This document shows, piece after piece, positions 13,700 to 19,041 of a stretch of DNA of 19,041 nucleotides (positions within the stretch are counted from its first letter, which is position 1; every line of letters begins with the position of its first letter). The stretch is taken from positions 1 through 19,041 of the forward strand of contig CAIVNB010000012.1 in the NCBI GenBank assembly GCA_903907175.1. The letters run 5' to 3'. Source of the DNA: an uncultured bacterium (GTDB taxonomy: Bacteria > Patescibacteriota > Minisyncoccia > Phycocordibacterales > UBA9973). The notes under the pieces are model-generated. The model saw nothing but the letters and a program-made list of their open reading frames with translations, was not told the origin of the DNA and searched no databases. Both the position numbers and the translations under genes were made by a program.

Positions 13700-13735
13700 A
13701 AACCTTGTTCAAATAATATTTGACAAGGTTTTTTT
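13700..13735 (+). terminator. Aspartokinase-like gene terminator
   Basis: AAACCTTGT-T-CAAAT pairs with ATTTGACAAGGTTT with one bulged T, then TTTT. The 3' arm contains the tuf -35 box. Confidence 0.9.
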
Positions 13736-13748
13736 ATTTTGCTACTAT
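13720..13748 (+). promoter_or_regulatory. tuf promoter
   Basis: TTGACA (13720-13725), 17-bp spacer, TACTAT (13743-13748). Predicted start 13755; leader about 130 nt. The -35 lies in the preceding terminator's 3' arm. Confidence 0.85.
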
Positions 13749-13754
13749 AGCAAC

Positions 13755-13868
13755 AACTGCACTTTCGCAGTTTTTCTATTGCCAATTTTGGCAAATAGAT
13801 GATTATTAAGTTAATTAGATTAGTAATTAAGCCTTAGCAACTGGTTCTTGTATGTTAAGTTTTAATTA
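13755..13868 (+). promoter_or_regulatory. Structured tuf leader
   Basis: Three structures in order: a 5'-terminal hairpin AACTGC/GCAGTT with T-run (13755-13775); a second hairpin CTATT.GCCAA/TTGGC.AATAG (13776-13798); and a long-range stem TAATTAA..CTTA with TAAG..TTAATTA (13824-13868) enclosing AACTGGTTCTTGTATG. No ORF or known riboswitch is recognised. Confidence 0.5.
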
Positions 13869-13884
13869 TTAGTTCACAAATAAT

Positions 13885-15078
13885 ATGGCAGAAGAATTTA
13901 AAAGAGATAAGCCACACGTAAACGTTGGTACTATCGGTCACGTTGACCATGGAAAGACCACCTTAACTGCGGCAATATTACACGTGTTAAATTTAGCTGG
14001 TAAAACAGTTAGACTTCGAGGTGTTGATCAAATCGACAATGCTCCAGAAGAAAAAGCTCGTGGAATCACAATTAACATTTCTCACAACGAGTATGCTACT
14101 GACGCTCGTCACTATGCACACATCGATGCTCCAGGTCACGCTGACTACATCAAAAACATGATTACAGGTGCCGCTCAAATGGACGGTGCTATTTTAGTTG
14201 TTGCTGCAACAGACGGTGCTATGCCACAAACTCGTGAGCACGTTTTGCTTGCAAAACAAGTTGGTGTTCCAAAAATGATCGTTTTCTTAAACAAATGCGA
14301 TATGGTAGATGATAAAGACATGATCGACATGGTTGAAGAAGAAATCCGTGAATTGTTAACAAAACAAGGTTTTGATGGTGCGAATGCTCCAGTTATTCGA
14401 GGTTCAGCCTTGAAAGGCCTTGAAGCTACATCACTCGATGATCCTTGGGCAAAGAAGATTCTTGAATTGACCGATGCTCTTGATACTTATATCCCAGTTC
14501 CAATACGAGATACTTCAAAGCCATTTCTTATGCCTGTTGAAGATATATTCTCAATCGAAGGACGTGGTACTGTCGTAACAGGTAAAATTGAAAGAGGAGT
14601 TGTAAAAGTCGGAGAAGAAGTTGAAATCGTTGGAATCAAGCCTACTCAAAAATCAGTTGTTACTGGTATTGAAATGTTTAACAAGAACCTTCAAGAAGGT
14701 ATGGCTGGAGACAATGCTGGAATCTTGCTTCGTGGACTTAAGAAAGAAGACATTACTCGTGGACAAGTTCTATGTAAGCCAGGAACAACCACTCCACATG
14801 ACAATTTTACTTGCGAAATTTACGTTTTGAAAAAAGAAGAAGGTGGACGTCATACCCCATTCTTTAAGGGTTACAAGCCCCAATTCTATATTCGTACTAC
14901 AGACGTTACGGGAGATGTAACACTTGCTGATGGAGTAGAAATGGTTATGCCTGGAGATACAGCAAAACTTACCGTAAAGCTCGTTACTCCAGTAGCACTT
15001 GAAGAATCACAGAAATTTGCTATCCGTGAAGGAGGAAAGACAGTAGGTGCCGGAGTTGTTACAAAAATCATTGCTTAA
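13885..15078 (+). CDS. tuf: Translation elongation factor Tu
   Basis: This GTPase delivers aminoacyl-tRNA to the ribosome. It has 397 residues, standard length, starting MAEEFKRDKPHVNVGTIGHV. G1 is GHVDHGKTT, switch II IDAPGHADYIKNMITG (Ala replaces the common Cys of DCPGHADY), G4 NKCDMVDD, G5 RGSALKGLE. Domain II contains IEGRGTVVTGKIERG, and domain III ends REGGKTVGAGVVTKI. It has a strong TTGACA/TACTAT promoter, a structured leader of about 130 nt, and a perfect 13-bp inverted repeat between it and rpsJ, so the S10 genes may be transcribed with it. Confidence 0.98.
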   Translation: MAEEFKRDKPHVNVGTIGHVDHGKTTLTAAILHVLNLAGKTVRLRGVDQIDNAPEEKARGITINISHNEYATDARHYAHIDAPGHADYIKNMITGAAQMDGAILVVAATDGAMPQTREHVLLAKQVGVPKMIVFLNKCDMVDDKDMIDMVEEEIRELLTKQGFDGANAPVIRGSALKGLEATSLDDPWAKKILELTDALDTYIPVPIRDTSKPFLMPVEDIFSIEGRGTVVTGKIERGVVKVGEEVEIVGIKPTQKSVVTGIEMFNKNLQEGMAGDNAGILLRGLKKEDITRGQVLCKPGTTTPHDNFTCEIYVLKKEEGGRHTPFFKGYKPQFYIRTTDVTGDVTLADGVEMVMPGDTAKLTVKLVTPVALEESQKFAIREGGKTVGAGVVTKIIA

Positions 15079-15086
15079 TTATATAA

Positions 15087-15125
15087 AAGGACGGTCCTTA
15101 AAAAGTTTTTCCAAGGACCGTCCTT
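15087..15125 (+). promoter_or_regulatory. Perfect inverted repeat between tuf and rpsJ
   Basis: AAGGACGGTCCTT (15087-15099) and AAGGACCGTCCTT (15113-15125) are exact reverse complements; each arm is itself palindromic except its central base. The 13-base loop AAAAAGTTTTTCC can also pair with itself. No U-run follows, and the rpsJ ATG is 10 bases on. It may be a regulatory hairpin or processing site. Confidence 0.75.
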
Positions 15126-15135
15126 AACAAAATTC

Positions 15136-15543
15136 ATGACAACAGAACCAGAAGTAAAAATAAAAAAGACAAAAGCTGTTTCGAAACCGAAAGTATCTTC
15201 AAAAACCTTAAAAGATAAGGAGAAAAAAGAAGATGGCAATGTAATACTTCGTATTAGGGTTCGTGCTTATGAGAATAAAATTTTAGATGCGTCAGTAAAG
15301 CAAATTATGGATACAGCAATGCGTTATGATGCCACTATCGTTGGCCCTGTTCCGCTTCCTACTGAAATAAAAAAATACACAGTAAATCGAGCATCTTTTA
15401 TTTATAAAAATACAAGAGAACAATTTGAAATTCGAGTGCACAAAAGACTGATTGATATTATTAATCCTGGTGCTAAGACAATTGAAGCACTTACAAATTT
15501 ATCTCTTCCTTCTGGAGTTGATATTGATGTAAAGATGCTATAA
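15136..15543 (+). CDS. rpsJ: Ribosomal protein uS10 with Lys-rich N-terminal extension
   Basis: It belongs to the 30S head and is the first gene of the S10 cluster. The 135 residues consist of an extension of about 37 residues, rich in Lys, Thr and Ser (from MTTEPEVKIKK), and a complete S10 core starting ILRIRVRAYENKILDASVKQ. The core continues VGPVPLPTEIKKYTVNR and EQFEIRVHKRLIDI, and ends GVDIDVKML. The extension is probably disordered and positively charged; such tails occur in Patescibacteria. ATG 15136 is 10 bases after a large hairpin. A start nearer the core is possible, but I see no better ATG. Confidence 0.95.
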   Translation: MTTEPEVKIKKTKAVSKPKVSSKTLKDKEKKEDGNVILRIRVRAYENKILDASVKQIMDTAMRYDATIVGPVPLPTEIKKYTVNRASFIYKNTREQFEIRVHKRLIDIINPGAKTIEALTNLSLPSGVDIDVKML

Positions 15544-15580
15544 ATAAAAGGAGAAAGTTATAAAGTTAAAAAATAAAACA

Positions 15581-16195
15581 ATGAAATTTATTCTTGGTAA
15601 AAAAGAAAACATGACAGAATATTTCTCTCCAGATGGAGTAGTTGTTCCTGTTACGATTATTTCGGCAGGTCCTATCACAGTGACTCGTGTATTTGAAAAA
15701 TCTAAAGATGGTTATAACGCAATTCAAGTTGGGTATGGAACTCAAAAGAAACAAAGAATAAATCAGGCAGAGGTTGGTCAAATGAAAGGAGGTTTTTATG
15801 AAACTCTTAAAGAGTTTCGATTAAAACCAATAGACACTTCGAGTGTTGTAGAAGGGGATATTATAGATGTCTCTACATTTGCTCCAGGTGATAAACTTCA
15901 AGTTGCAAGTGTATCAAAAGGAAAAGGATTCCAGGGTGTTGTAAAACGTCACGGCTTCGGAGGAGGTCCAAGGTCTCACGGCCAGAAACATTCAGAAAGA
16001 GAGCCAGGATCAATCGGCGGAGGTTTGAGAACTCACGTTCCAAAAGGAATGAGAATGGCAGGACGAATGGGATCTGATAGAATAACTCAAAAGAATTTAA
16101 AAGTAATTTTTGTAGACAAAGAAAATAACACTTTACTTATAAAAGGAGCAATTACAGGAAAACGTGGAACTTTAGTTGAAATAGTCAGTAGATAG
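15581..16195 (+). CDS. rplC: Ribosomal protein uL3
   Basis: This 50S protein reaches the peptidyl-transferase centre. It has 204 residues starting MKFILGKKENMTEYFSPDG, the normal L3 start (..ILGKK..MT..F..DG). The tip-loop region includes GKGFQGVVKRHGFGGGPRSH, GQKHSEREPGSIGG and GMRMAGRMGSDR. The Gln in the HGQKH loop (the PrmB methylation site in E. coli L3 lies here) is present. An AAAGGAG string lies at 15547-15553, too far from the ATG (about 27 bases) to act as a normal Shine-Dalgarno site. Confidence 0.97.
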   Translation: MKFILGKKENMTEYFSPDGVVVPVTIISAGPITVTRVFEKSKDGYNAIQVGYGTQKKQRINQAEVGQMKGGFYETLKEFRLKPIDTSSVVEGDIIDVSTFAPGDKLQVASVSKGKGFQGVVKRHGFGGGPRSHGQKHSEREPGSIGGGLRTHVPKGMRMAGRMGSDRITQKNLKVIFVDKENNTLLIKGAITGKRGTLVEIVSR

Positions 16196-16209
16196 TTTGA
16201 GACAAATTT

Positions 16210-16869
16210 ATGGAAACAAAAATATACAATCAAAAAGGAGCAGATGTTGGAGTTGTAACTCTTCCAACTAAAGTATTCGGAGCAAAATGGCGAGCTGACT
16301 TGGTTCACCAAGTTGTTGAAGGGATGCGTTCTAATAAACGTGCAGGTACTGCTGATACTAAAGATCGCGGGGAAGTTCGTGGAGGAGGCCGAAAGCCTTG
16401 GAAACAAAAGGGAACAGGACGTGCTCGACACGGGTCTTCAAGATCTCCTATTTGGGTTGGTGGAGGAGTAACTCATGGACCACTTGCAGAAAAGAATTAT
16501 AAAAGAACTATTACCAAGAGTATGCGTGCACAGGCCCTTTTCTCAGTTTTATCTAAAAAGTTTAAAAGTAGAGAAATACTTTTTGTTGATTCTTTGGAAA
16601 TGGCTGAATCAAAAACAAAGAATGCCAAAGAGGTTATGAAGAATTTAGCAAAAGCATCAAAATGGAAAATTTTAACAAGTTCTAAAACACCTAAAATTTT
16701 AGTTGCTTTGTATGGACGAAATGAAAAAATAGAAAAAAGTTTCCGAAATTTGCCTCAGTTAGAAATAGTCTTTTTGAAGAACCTTAATCCACTAGATGTT
16801 TTAAATTATCGATATTTATTAATAGAAAATCCAGATGAGAGTATTAAATTTTTAGAATCACGTGGATAA
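16210..16869 (+). CDS. rplD: Ribosomal protein uL4
   Basis: This 50S protein lines the exit tunnel. The 219 residues include the extended-loop block RGGGRKPWKQKGTGRARHG then SRSPIWVGGGVTHGP, followed by the globular part with LFSVLSKKF. In E. coli L4 also represses its own S10 operon by binding a leader hairpin; whether it does so here is unknown, but leaders with hairpins precede rpsJ, rplB and rpsS. It lies 14 bases after rplC and 6 before rplW. Confidence 0.96.
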   Translation: METKIYNQKGADVGVVTLPTKVFGAKWRADLVHQVVEGMRSNKRAGTADTKDRGEVRGGGRKPWKQKGTGRARHGSSRSPIWVGGGVTHGPLAEKNYKRTITKSMRAQALFSVLSKKFKSREILFVDSLEMAESKTKNAKEVMKNLAKASKWKILTSSKTPKILVALYGRNEKIEKSFRNLPQLEIVFLKNLNPLDVLNYRYLLIENPDESIKFLESRG

Positions 16870-16875
16870 AATTTT

Positions 16876-17151
16876 ATGATTACCTTAAAAATAATTAAAA
16901 ATCCAAGAATAACCGAAAAAGCATCTTTCCATGCAGAACAAAATGTTTATACTTTTGATGTTACAGAAAATGCAAACAAAACAGAGATAAAAAAAGCTGT
17001 TTTTGCTTTATATAAAGTACATCCTGTAAAAGTAAATGTTTTAAGAGTTCAAGACAAACAGGTTATGTCAAAAGGTAAAAAAGGAACAAAGTCTGGAGGT
17101 AAAAAAGCACTCGTTTATTTAAAGAAAGGAGATAAAATAGAATTTATTTAA
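16876..17151 (+). CDS. rplW: Ribosomal protein uL23
   Basis: This 50S protein sits at the tunnel exit, where trigger factor and SRP dock. The 91 residues show IIKNPRITEKAS, YTFDVTENANKTEIKKAVFA and VHPVKVNVLRV, the standard L23 core, with a short loop and a Lys-rich end. Its stop codon TAA (17149-17151) lies within the sequence TTTAATAGA that begins the shared rplB/rpsS leader element. Confidence 0.96.
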   Translation: MITLKIIKNPRITEKASFHAEQNVYTFDVTENANKTEIKKAVFALYKVHPVKVNVLRVQDKQVMSKGKKGTKSGGKKALVYLKKGDKIEFI

Positions 17152-17200
17152 TAGAGTCGCGTCAAAAGGACGATTACGCGACATGATTTCGCAAAATCAA
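17146..17200 (+). promoter_or_regulatory. rplB copy of the shared two-hairpin leader
   Basis: TTTAATAGA, then stem GTCGCGT/ACGCGAC (17156-17162, 17176-17182) with 13-base loop CAAAAGGACGATT, then one A and stem TGATTT/AAATCA (17184-17189, 17194-17199) with loop CGCA, ending one base before ATG 17201. Confidence 0.8.
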
Positions 17201-18046
17201 ATGAAAACATACAAACCTACAAGTAAATCAAGGAGACAAATGACGAATGTTATGTATCGTGGAGTTTTGACTAAAACTACACCAGAGAAATCTCTTACTC
17301 ATGGATTTCGACGCTCTGTCGGAAGAAATAGTCAGGGACGTATTACTACTCGTCATAAAGGAGCAGGACACAAGCGTCTTTACCGTGATGTTGATTTTTT
17401 ATATGACAAAAAGGATATTCCTGCAAAGATAAAAAGTATTGAATACGATCCAAACCGTTCAGCATTTATTGGCCTTGCATTTTATAAAGATGGAGAAAAA
17501 AGATATGTGGTTCTTCCAAAAAGTGTTAAGCCAGGGGATTCATTTATTGTTTCTGAAAAAGCAGAACTTACCAACGGTAATAGATTGCCTTTGAAAAATA
17601 TTCCAGTAGGAACTTTTGTTTACAATGTTGAAGTAAAACCAGGTGGAGGCGCAAAGATTGGCCGTTCAGCAGGAATTTTTGCCCAAGTTGTTGCTAATGC
17701 AGATGGATATTCAAATTTGAAAATGCCTTCTACTGAAATAAGAAAAGTTCGTGAGACTTGTTGGGCATGTATTGGTACAGTTTCCAATGATGAACATCAT
17801 TTAGAAAATTATGGAAAGGCAGGACGTTCTCGATGGAAAGGAATTCGTCCAACAGTCCGAGGTACTGCCATGAACCCGGTAGACCATCCATACGGAGGAG
17901 GTGAAGGGCGACAAGGACGTGGAACAAAGAGACCAAAAACTATGTGGGGTAAAGTTACTGGAGGAAGAAAGACTAGACATCCTAAAAAATATTCAAACAT
18001 CTTTATTGTTTCCCGCCGAAAAACTGGCAAATCAAGAAAAAGTTAA
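17201..18046 (+). CDS. rplB: Ribosomal protein uL2
   Basis: This is a core 50S protein needed for subunit association and peptidyl transfer. From ATG 17201 (MKTYKPTSKSRRQM) it has 281 residues. Motifs are HKGAGHKRLYRDVDF, EYDPNRSAFIGL, VEVKPGGGAKIGRSAG, and the highly conserved TVRGTAMNPVDHPYGGGEGR with the functionally key His. The in-frame ATG at 17183 would add MISQNQ but lies inside a conserved hairpin, so I favour 17201; translation from 17183 cannot be excluded. It is followed by a terminator, unlike the usual continuous rplB-rpsS transcript. Confidence 0.96.
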   Translation: MKTYKPTSKSRRQMTNVMYRGVLTKTTPEKSLTHGFRRSVGRNSQGRITTRHKGAGHKRLYRDVDFLYDKKDIPAKIKSIEYDPNRSAFIGLAFYKDGEKRYVVLPKSVKPGDSFIVSEKAELTNGNRLPLKNIPVGTFVYNVEVKPGGGAKIGRSAGIFAQVVANADGYSNLKMPSTEIRKVRETCWACIGTVSNDEHHLENYGKAGRSRWKGIRPTVRGTAMNPVDHPYGGGEGRQGRGTKRPKTMWGKVTGGRKTRHPKKYSNIFIVSRRKTGKSRKS

Positions 18047-18060
18047 AAACACTAAAAAAT

Positions 18061-18090
18061 AAAATTTCCGAAAGGGGATTTTATTTTTTA
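18061..18090 (+). terminator. rplB terminator
   Basis: AAAATTTCC-GAAA-GGGGATTTT (two G-U pairs) followed by ATTTTTT, 14 bases after the rplB stop. Its loop and GC core match the rpsG terminator. Confidence 0.85.
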
Positions 18091-18138
18091 TTTAACCACA
18101 TATTTAAAATCTTGCAACACGATTTTGTTTGAATCAAT

Positions 18139-18162
18139 AATTTCAATACTCATTTTGAAATT
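18139..18162. repeat. 8-bp inverted repeat before the rpsS -35 box
   Basis: AATTTCAA (18139-18146) and TTGAAATT (18155-18162), eight bases apart, touch the -35 box. An operator is possible; in AT-rich DNA chance is also possible. Confidence 0.3.
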
Positions 18163-18189
18163 TGACTTTTTTTTCTAATTTGCTAGTAT
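18162..18189 (+). promoter_or_regulatory. rpsS promoter
   Basis: TTGACT (18162-18167), 16-bp spacer, TAGTAT (18184-18189) preceded by TGC as an extended -10. Predicted start about 18196. Confidence 0.75.
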
Positions 18190-18196
18190 GGAGGAC

Positions 18197-18215
18197 AAGC
18201 TCTTAGGAGCTTTTT
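18197..18215 (+). promoter_or_regulatory. 5'-terminal hairpin and U-run of the rpsS mRNA
   Basis: AAGCTC pairs with GAGCTT around TTAG, then TTT. It begins within a base of the predicted transcript start. Confidence 0.65.
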
Positions 18216-18216
18216 G

Positions 18217-18271
18217 TTTAATAGAAGTCGCACCCATAAGACGTTTGTGCGACATGATTTCGCTAAATCAC
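18217..18271 (+). promoter_or_regulatory. rpsS copy of the shared two-hairpin leader
   Basis: TTTAATAGA, then stem GTCGCAC/GTGCGAC (18227-18233, 18247-18253) with 13-base loop CCATAAGACGTTT, one A, and stem TGATTT/AAATCA (18255-18260, 18265-18270) with loop CGCT, ending one base before ATG 18272. Confidence 0.8.
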
Positions 18272-18619
18272 ATGACAAGATCAATCAAAAAAGGAATAAA
18301 TGTGGACGAAAAGCTATTGAAAAAGATAGCTGGCAAAAACCCACTCCAGACTCCTATGATAAAGACCTGGAAAAGAGCATGTCAGATAGCACCTGAGATG
18401 GTTGGTTTTATTTTTGGTGTCCATAATGGCAAAACCCATGTTGAAGTACTTGTTACTGAAGATATGGTAGGGCATCGATTGGGAGAATTTTCTCAAACTA
18501 GAAAGTTTATTAAACATGGAGGAAAGATGCAGAAAGAACTTGAACAAAAGAAAAAAGAAGCTGAAATTACTCAAGCTAAGTCTGCTACAGCTGCTGCTGC
18601 CGATTCAAAGAAGAAATAA
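18272..18619 (+). CDS. rpsS: Ribosomal protein uS19 with C-terminal extension
   Basis: This is a 30S head protein. The start MTRSIKKGINVDEKLLKKI matches the usual S19 N-terminus. The core continues KTWKRACQIAPEMVGF, VHNGKTHVEVLVTEDMVGHR, LGEFSQTRKFIKHGGK. About 25 extra residues follow (QKELEQKKKEAEITQAKSAT and a Lys/Ala tail), giving 115 residues instead of ~92. An in-frame ATG at 18254 would add MISLNH but falls in the conserved leader hairpin; the ATG at 18188 is inside the promoter and is rejected. Confidence 0.95.
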   Translation: MTRSIKKGINVDEKLLKKIAGKNPLQTPMIKTWKRACQIAPEMVGFIFGVHNGKTHVEVLVTEDMVGHRLGEFSQTRKFIKHGGKMQKELEQKKKEAEITQAKSATAAAADSKKK

Positions 18620-18631
18620 TTTATATAAATC

Positions 18632-19041
18632 ATGAAAGCATTTTTAAAAAATTACAGACAATCTCCCCGAAAAGTTCGCTTAGTTGCAAATCTTGTTAAG
18701 GGTAAAAAAGTAAGTGAAGCCCTTGTGGAGCTTGATTTTTTAGCGAAGAGAGCAGGTTTCCCAATTAAGAAGCTTTTGCTTTCTGCTATTGCAAATGCAA
18801 CTAGCCTTGGAGTTTCAAAAGATAATTTATTTATAAAAGAATTGAGAGTTGATAAGGGAATAGTAATGAAAAGAATGATGCCAGCTGCCATGGGAACAGG
18901 GCATAGAATTAATAAGCGAACAAGCCACATTACACTTTTGCTTGCTGAAAAAGTCGTAGAAGTAAAAAATACTAAAAAGCCTGCAAAGAACGTTTTAAAT
19001 AAAATTACAAAAGTTATTACCGATAAGAAAGTAGAAAAAAC
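18632..19041 (+). CDS. rplV: Ribosomal protein uL22, 3' end cut by window
   Basis: The frame opens at ATG 18632, 13 bases after rpsS, and is still open at the last base, so the stop lies outside. The translated start MKAFLKNYRQSPRKVRLVAN followed by LVKGKKVSEAL, then PIKKLLLSAIANA, and later INKRTSHITLLLAE is the uL22 fold with its tunnel hairpin region (VMKRMMPAAMGTGHRINK). At least 136 residues are present; the core is complete by about residue 110, so a Lys-rich C-terminal extension is evident. Confidence 0.95.
   Translation, partial: MKAFLKNYRQSPRKVRLVANLVKGKKVSEALVELDFLAKRAGFPIKKLLLSAIANATSLGVSKDNLFIKELRVDKGIVMKRMMPAAMGTGHRINKRTSHITLLLAEKVVEVKNTKKPAKNVLNKITKVITDKKVEK

Noticed and set aside
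15547..15553. AAAGGAG as the rplC Shine-Dalgarno site
   Set aside because: It is about 27 bases from ATG 15581, and the uL3 N-terminus fixes that start; no ATG lies nearer.
18188..18271. Longer start for rpsS at 18188
   Set aside because: This ATG overlaps the -10 box and lies upstream of the predicted transcript start.
1..19041. CRISPR array, tRNA or rRNA genes, replication origin
   Set aside because: No regularly spaced repeats, no tRNA-like or rRNA-like stretch and no DnaA-box cluster were seen in reading.

Overview
This AT-rich window looks like part of a reduced genome of the candidate phyla radiation (Patescibacteria, probably a Parcubacteria-like lineage). The evidence is the EF-Tu, EF-G and ribosomal protein sequences, the lysine-rich extensions on S10 and S19, S12 with an internal insertion, few Shine-Dalgarno sequences, and only partial nucleotide pathways. 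TGA acts as a normal stop (pyrE/pyrF overlap), so this is not the UGA-Gly code of Gracilibacteria/SR1. The taxonomy is inferred from sequence style, not from a search.

Layout. (1) 1-3746: a thymidylate/folate block. It holds the end of a VUT-family (queuosine-precursor type) transporter, a CofE-like gamma-glutamyl ligase that may replace FolC, dCMP deaminase and a P-loop NMP-kinase-like protein on the + strand; then folA and thyA on the - strand, with rpmB (bL28) behind its own terminator. Together they make dUMP from dCMP, methylate it to dTMP and recycle dihydrofolate. (2) 3775-5437: an M50 membrane protease, a 66-bp palindromic element, then rpsL and rpsG. (3) 5490-13735: the str operon is broken up. 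Between rpsG, fusA and tuf lie a small lipoprotein, a Bacteroidota/Chlorobi-type primary sigma factor, a four-gene unit (unknown gene plus pyrD, pyrE, pyrF) and a short aspartokinase-like gene. Each unit has its own promoter and, except between fused genes, its own terminator. (4) 13720-19041: tuf, rpsJ, rplC, rplD, rplW, rplB, rpsS and rplV (cut by the window end), in the usual S10 order but split by a terminator and promoter between rplB and rpsS.

The most interesting material is non-coding. A two-hairpin leader of about 55 nt sits directly before the start codons of both rplB and rpsS, with the same loop length and two compensatory base-pair changes. A second conserved element, TTGACA followed by a 17-bp dyad around a conserved core, lies before the sigma factor and the aspartokinase-like gene only. 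Predicted transcripts of rpsL, fusA, tuf and rpsS all begin, at the expected +1, with a small hairpin followed by a U-run, although the hairpin sequences are unrelated. In contrast thyA, the M50 protease, rpmB and the pyr unit appear leaderless or nearly so. No tRNA, rRNA, CRISPR array or replication origin was seen, and no gene-free stretch exceeds about 220 bases.
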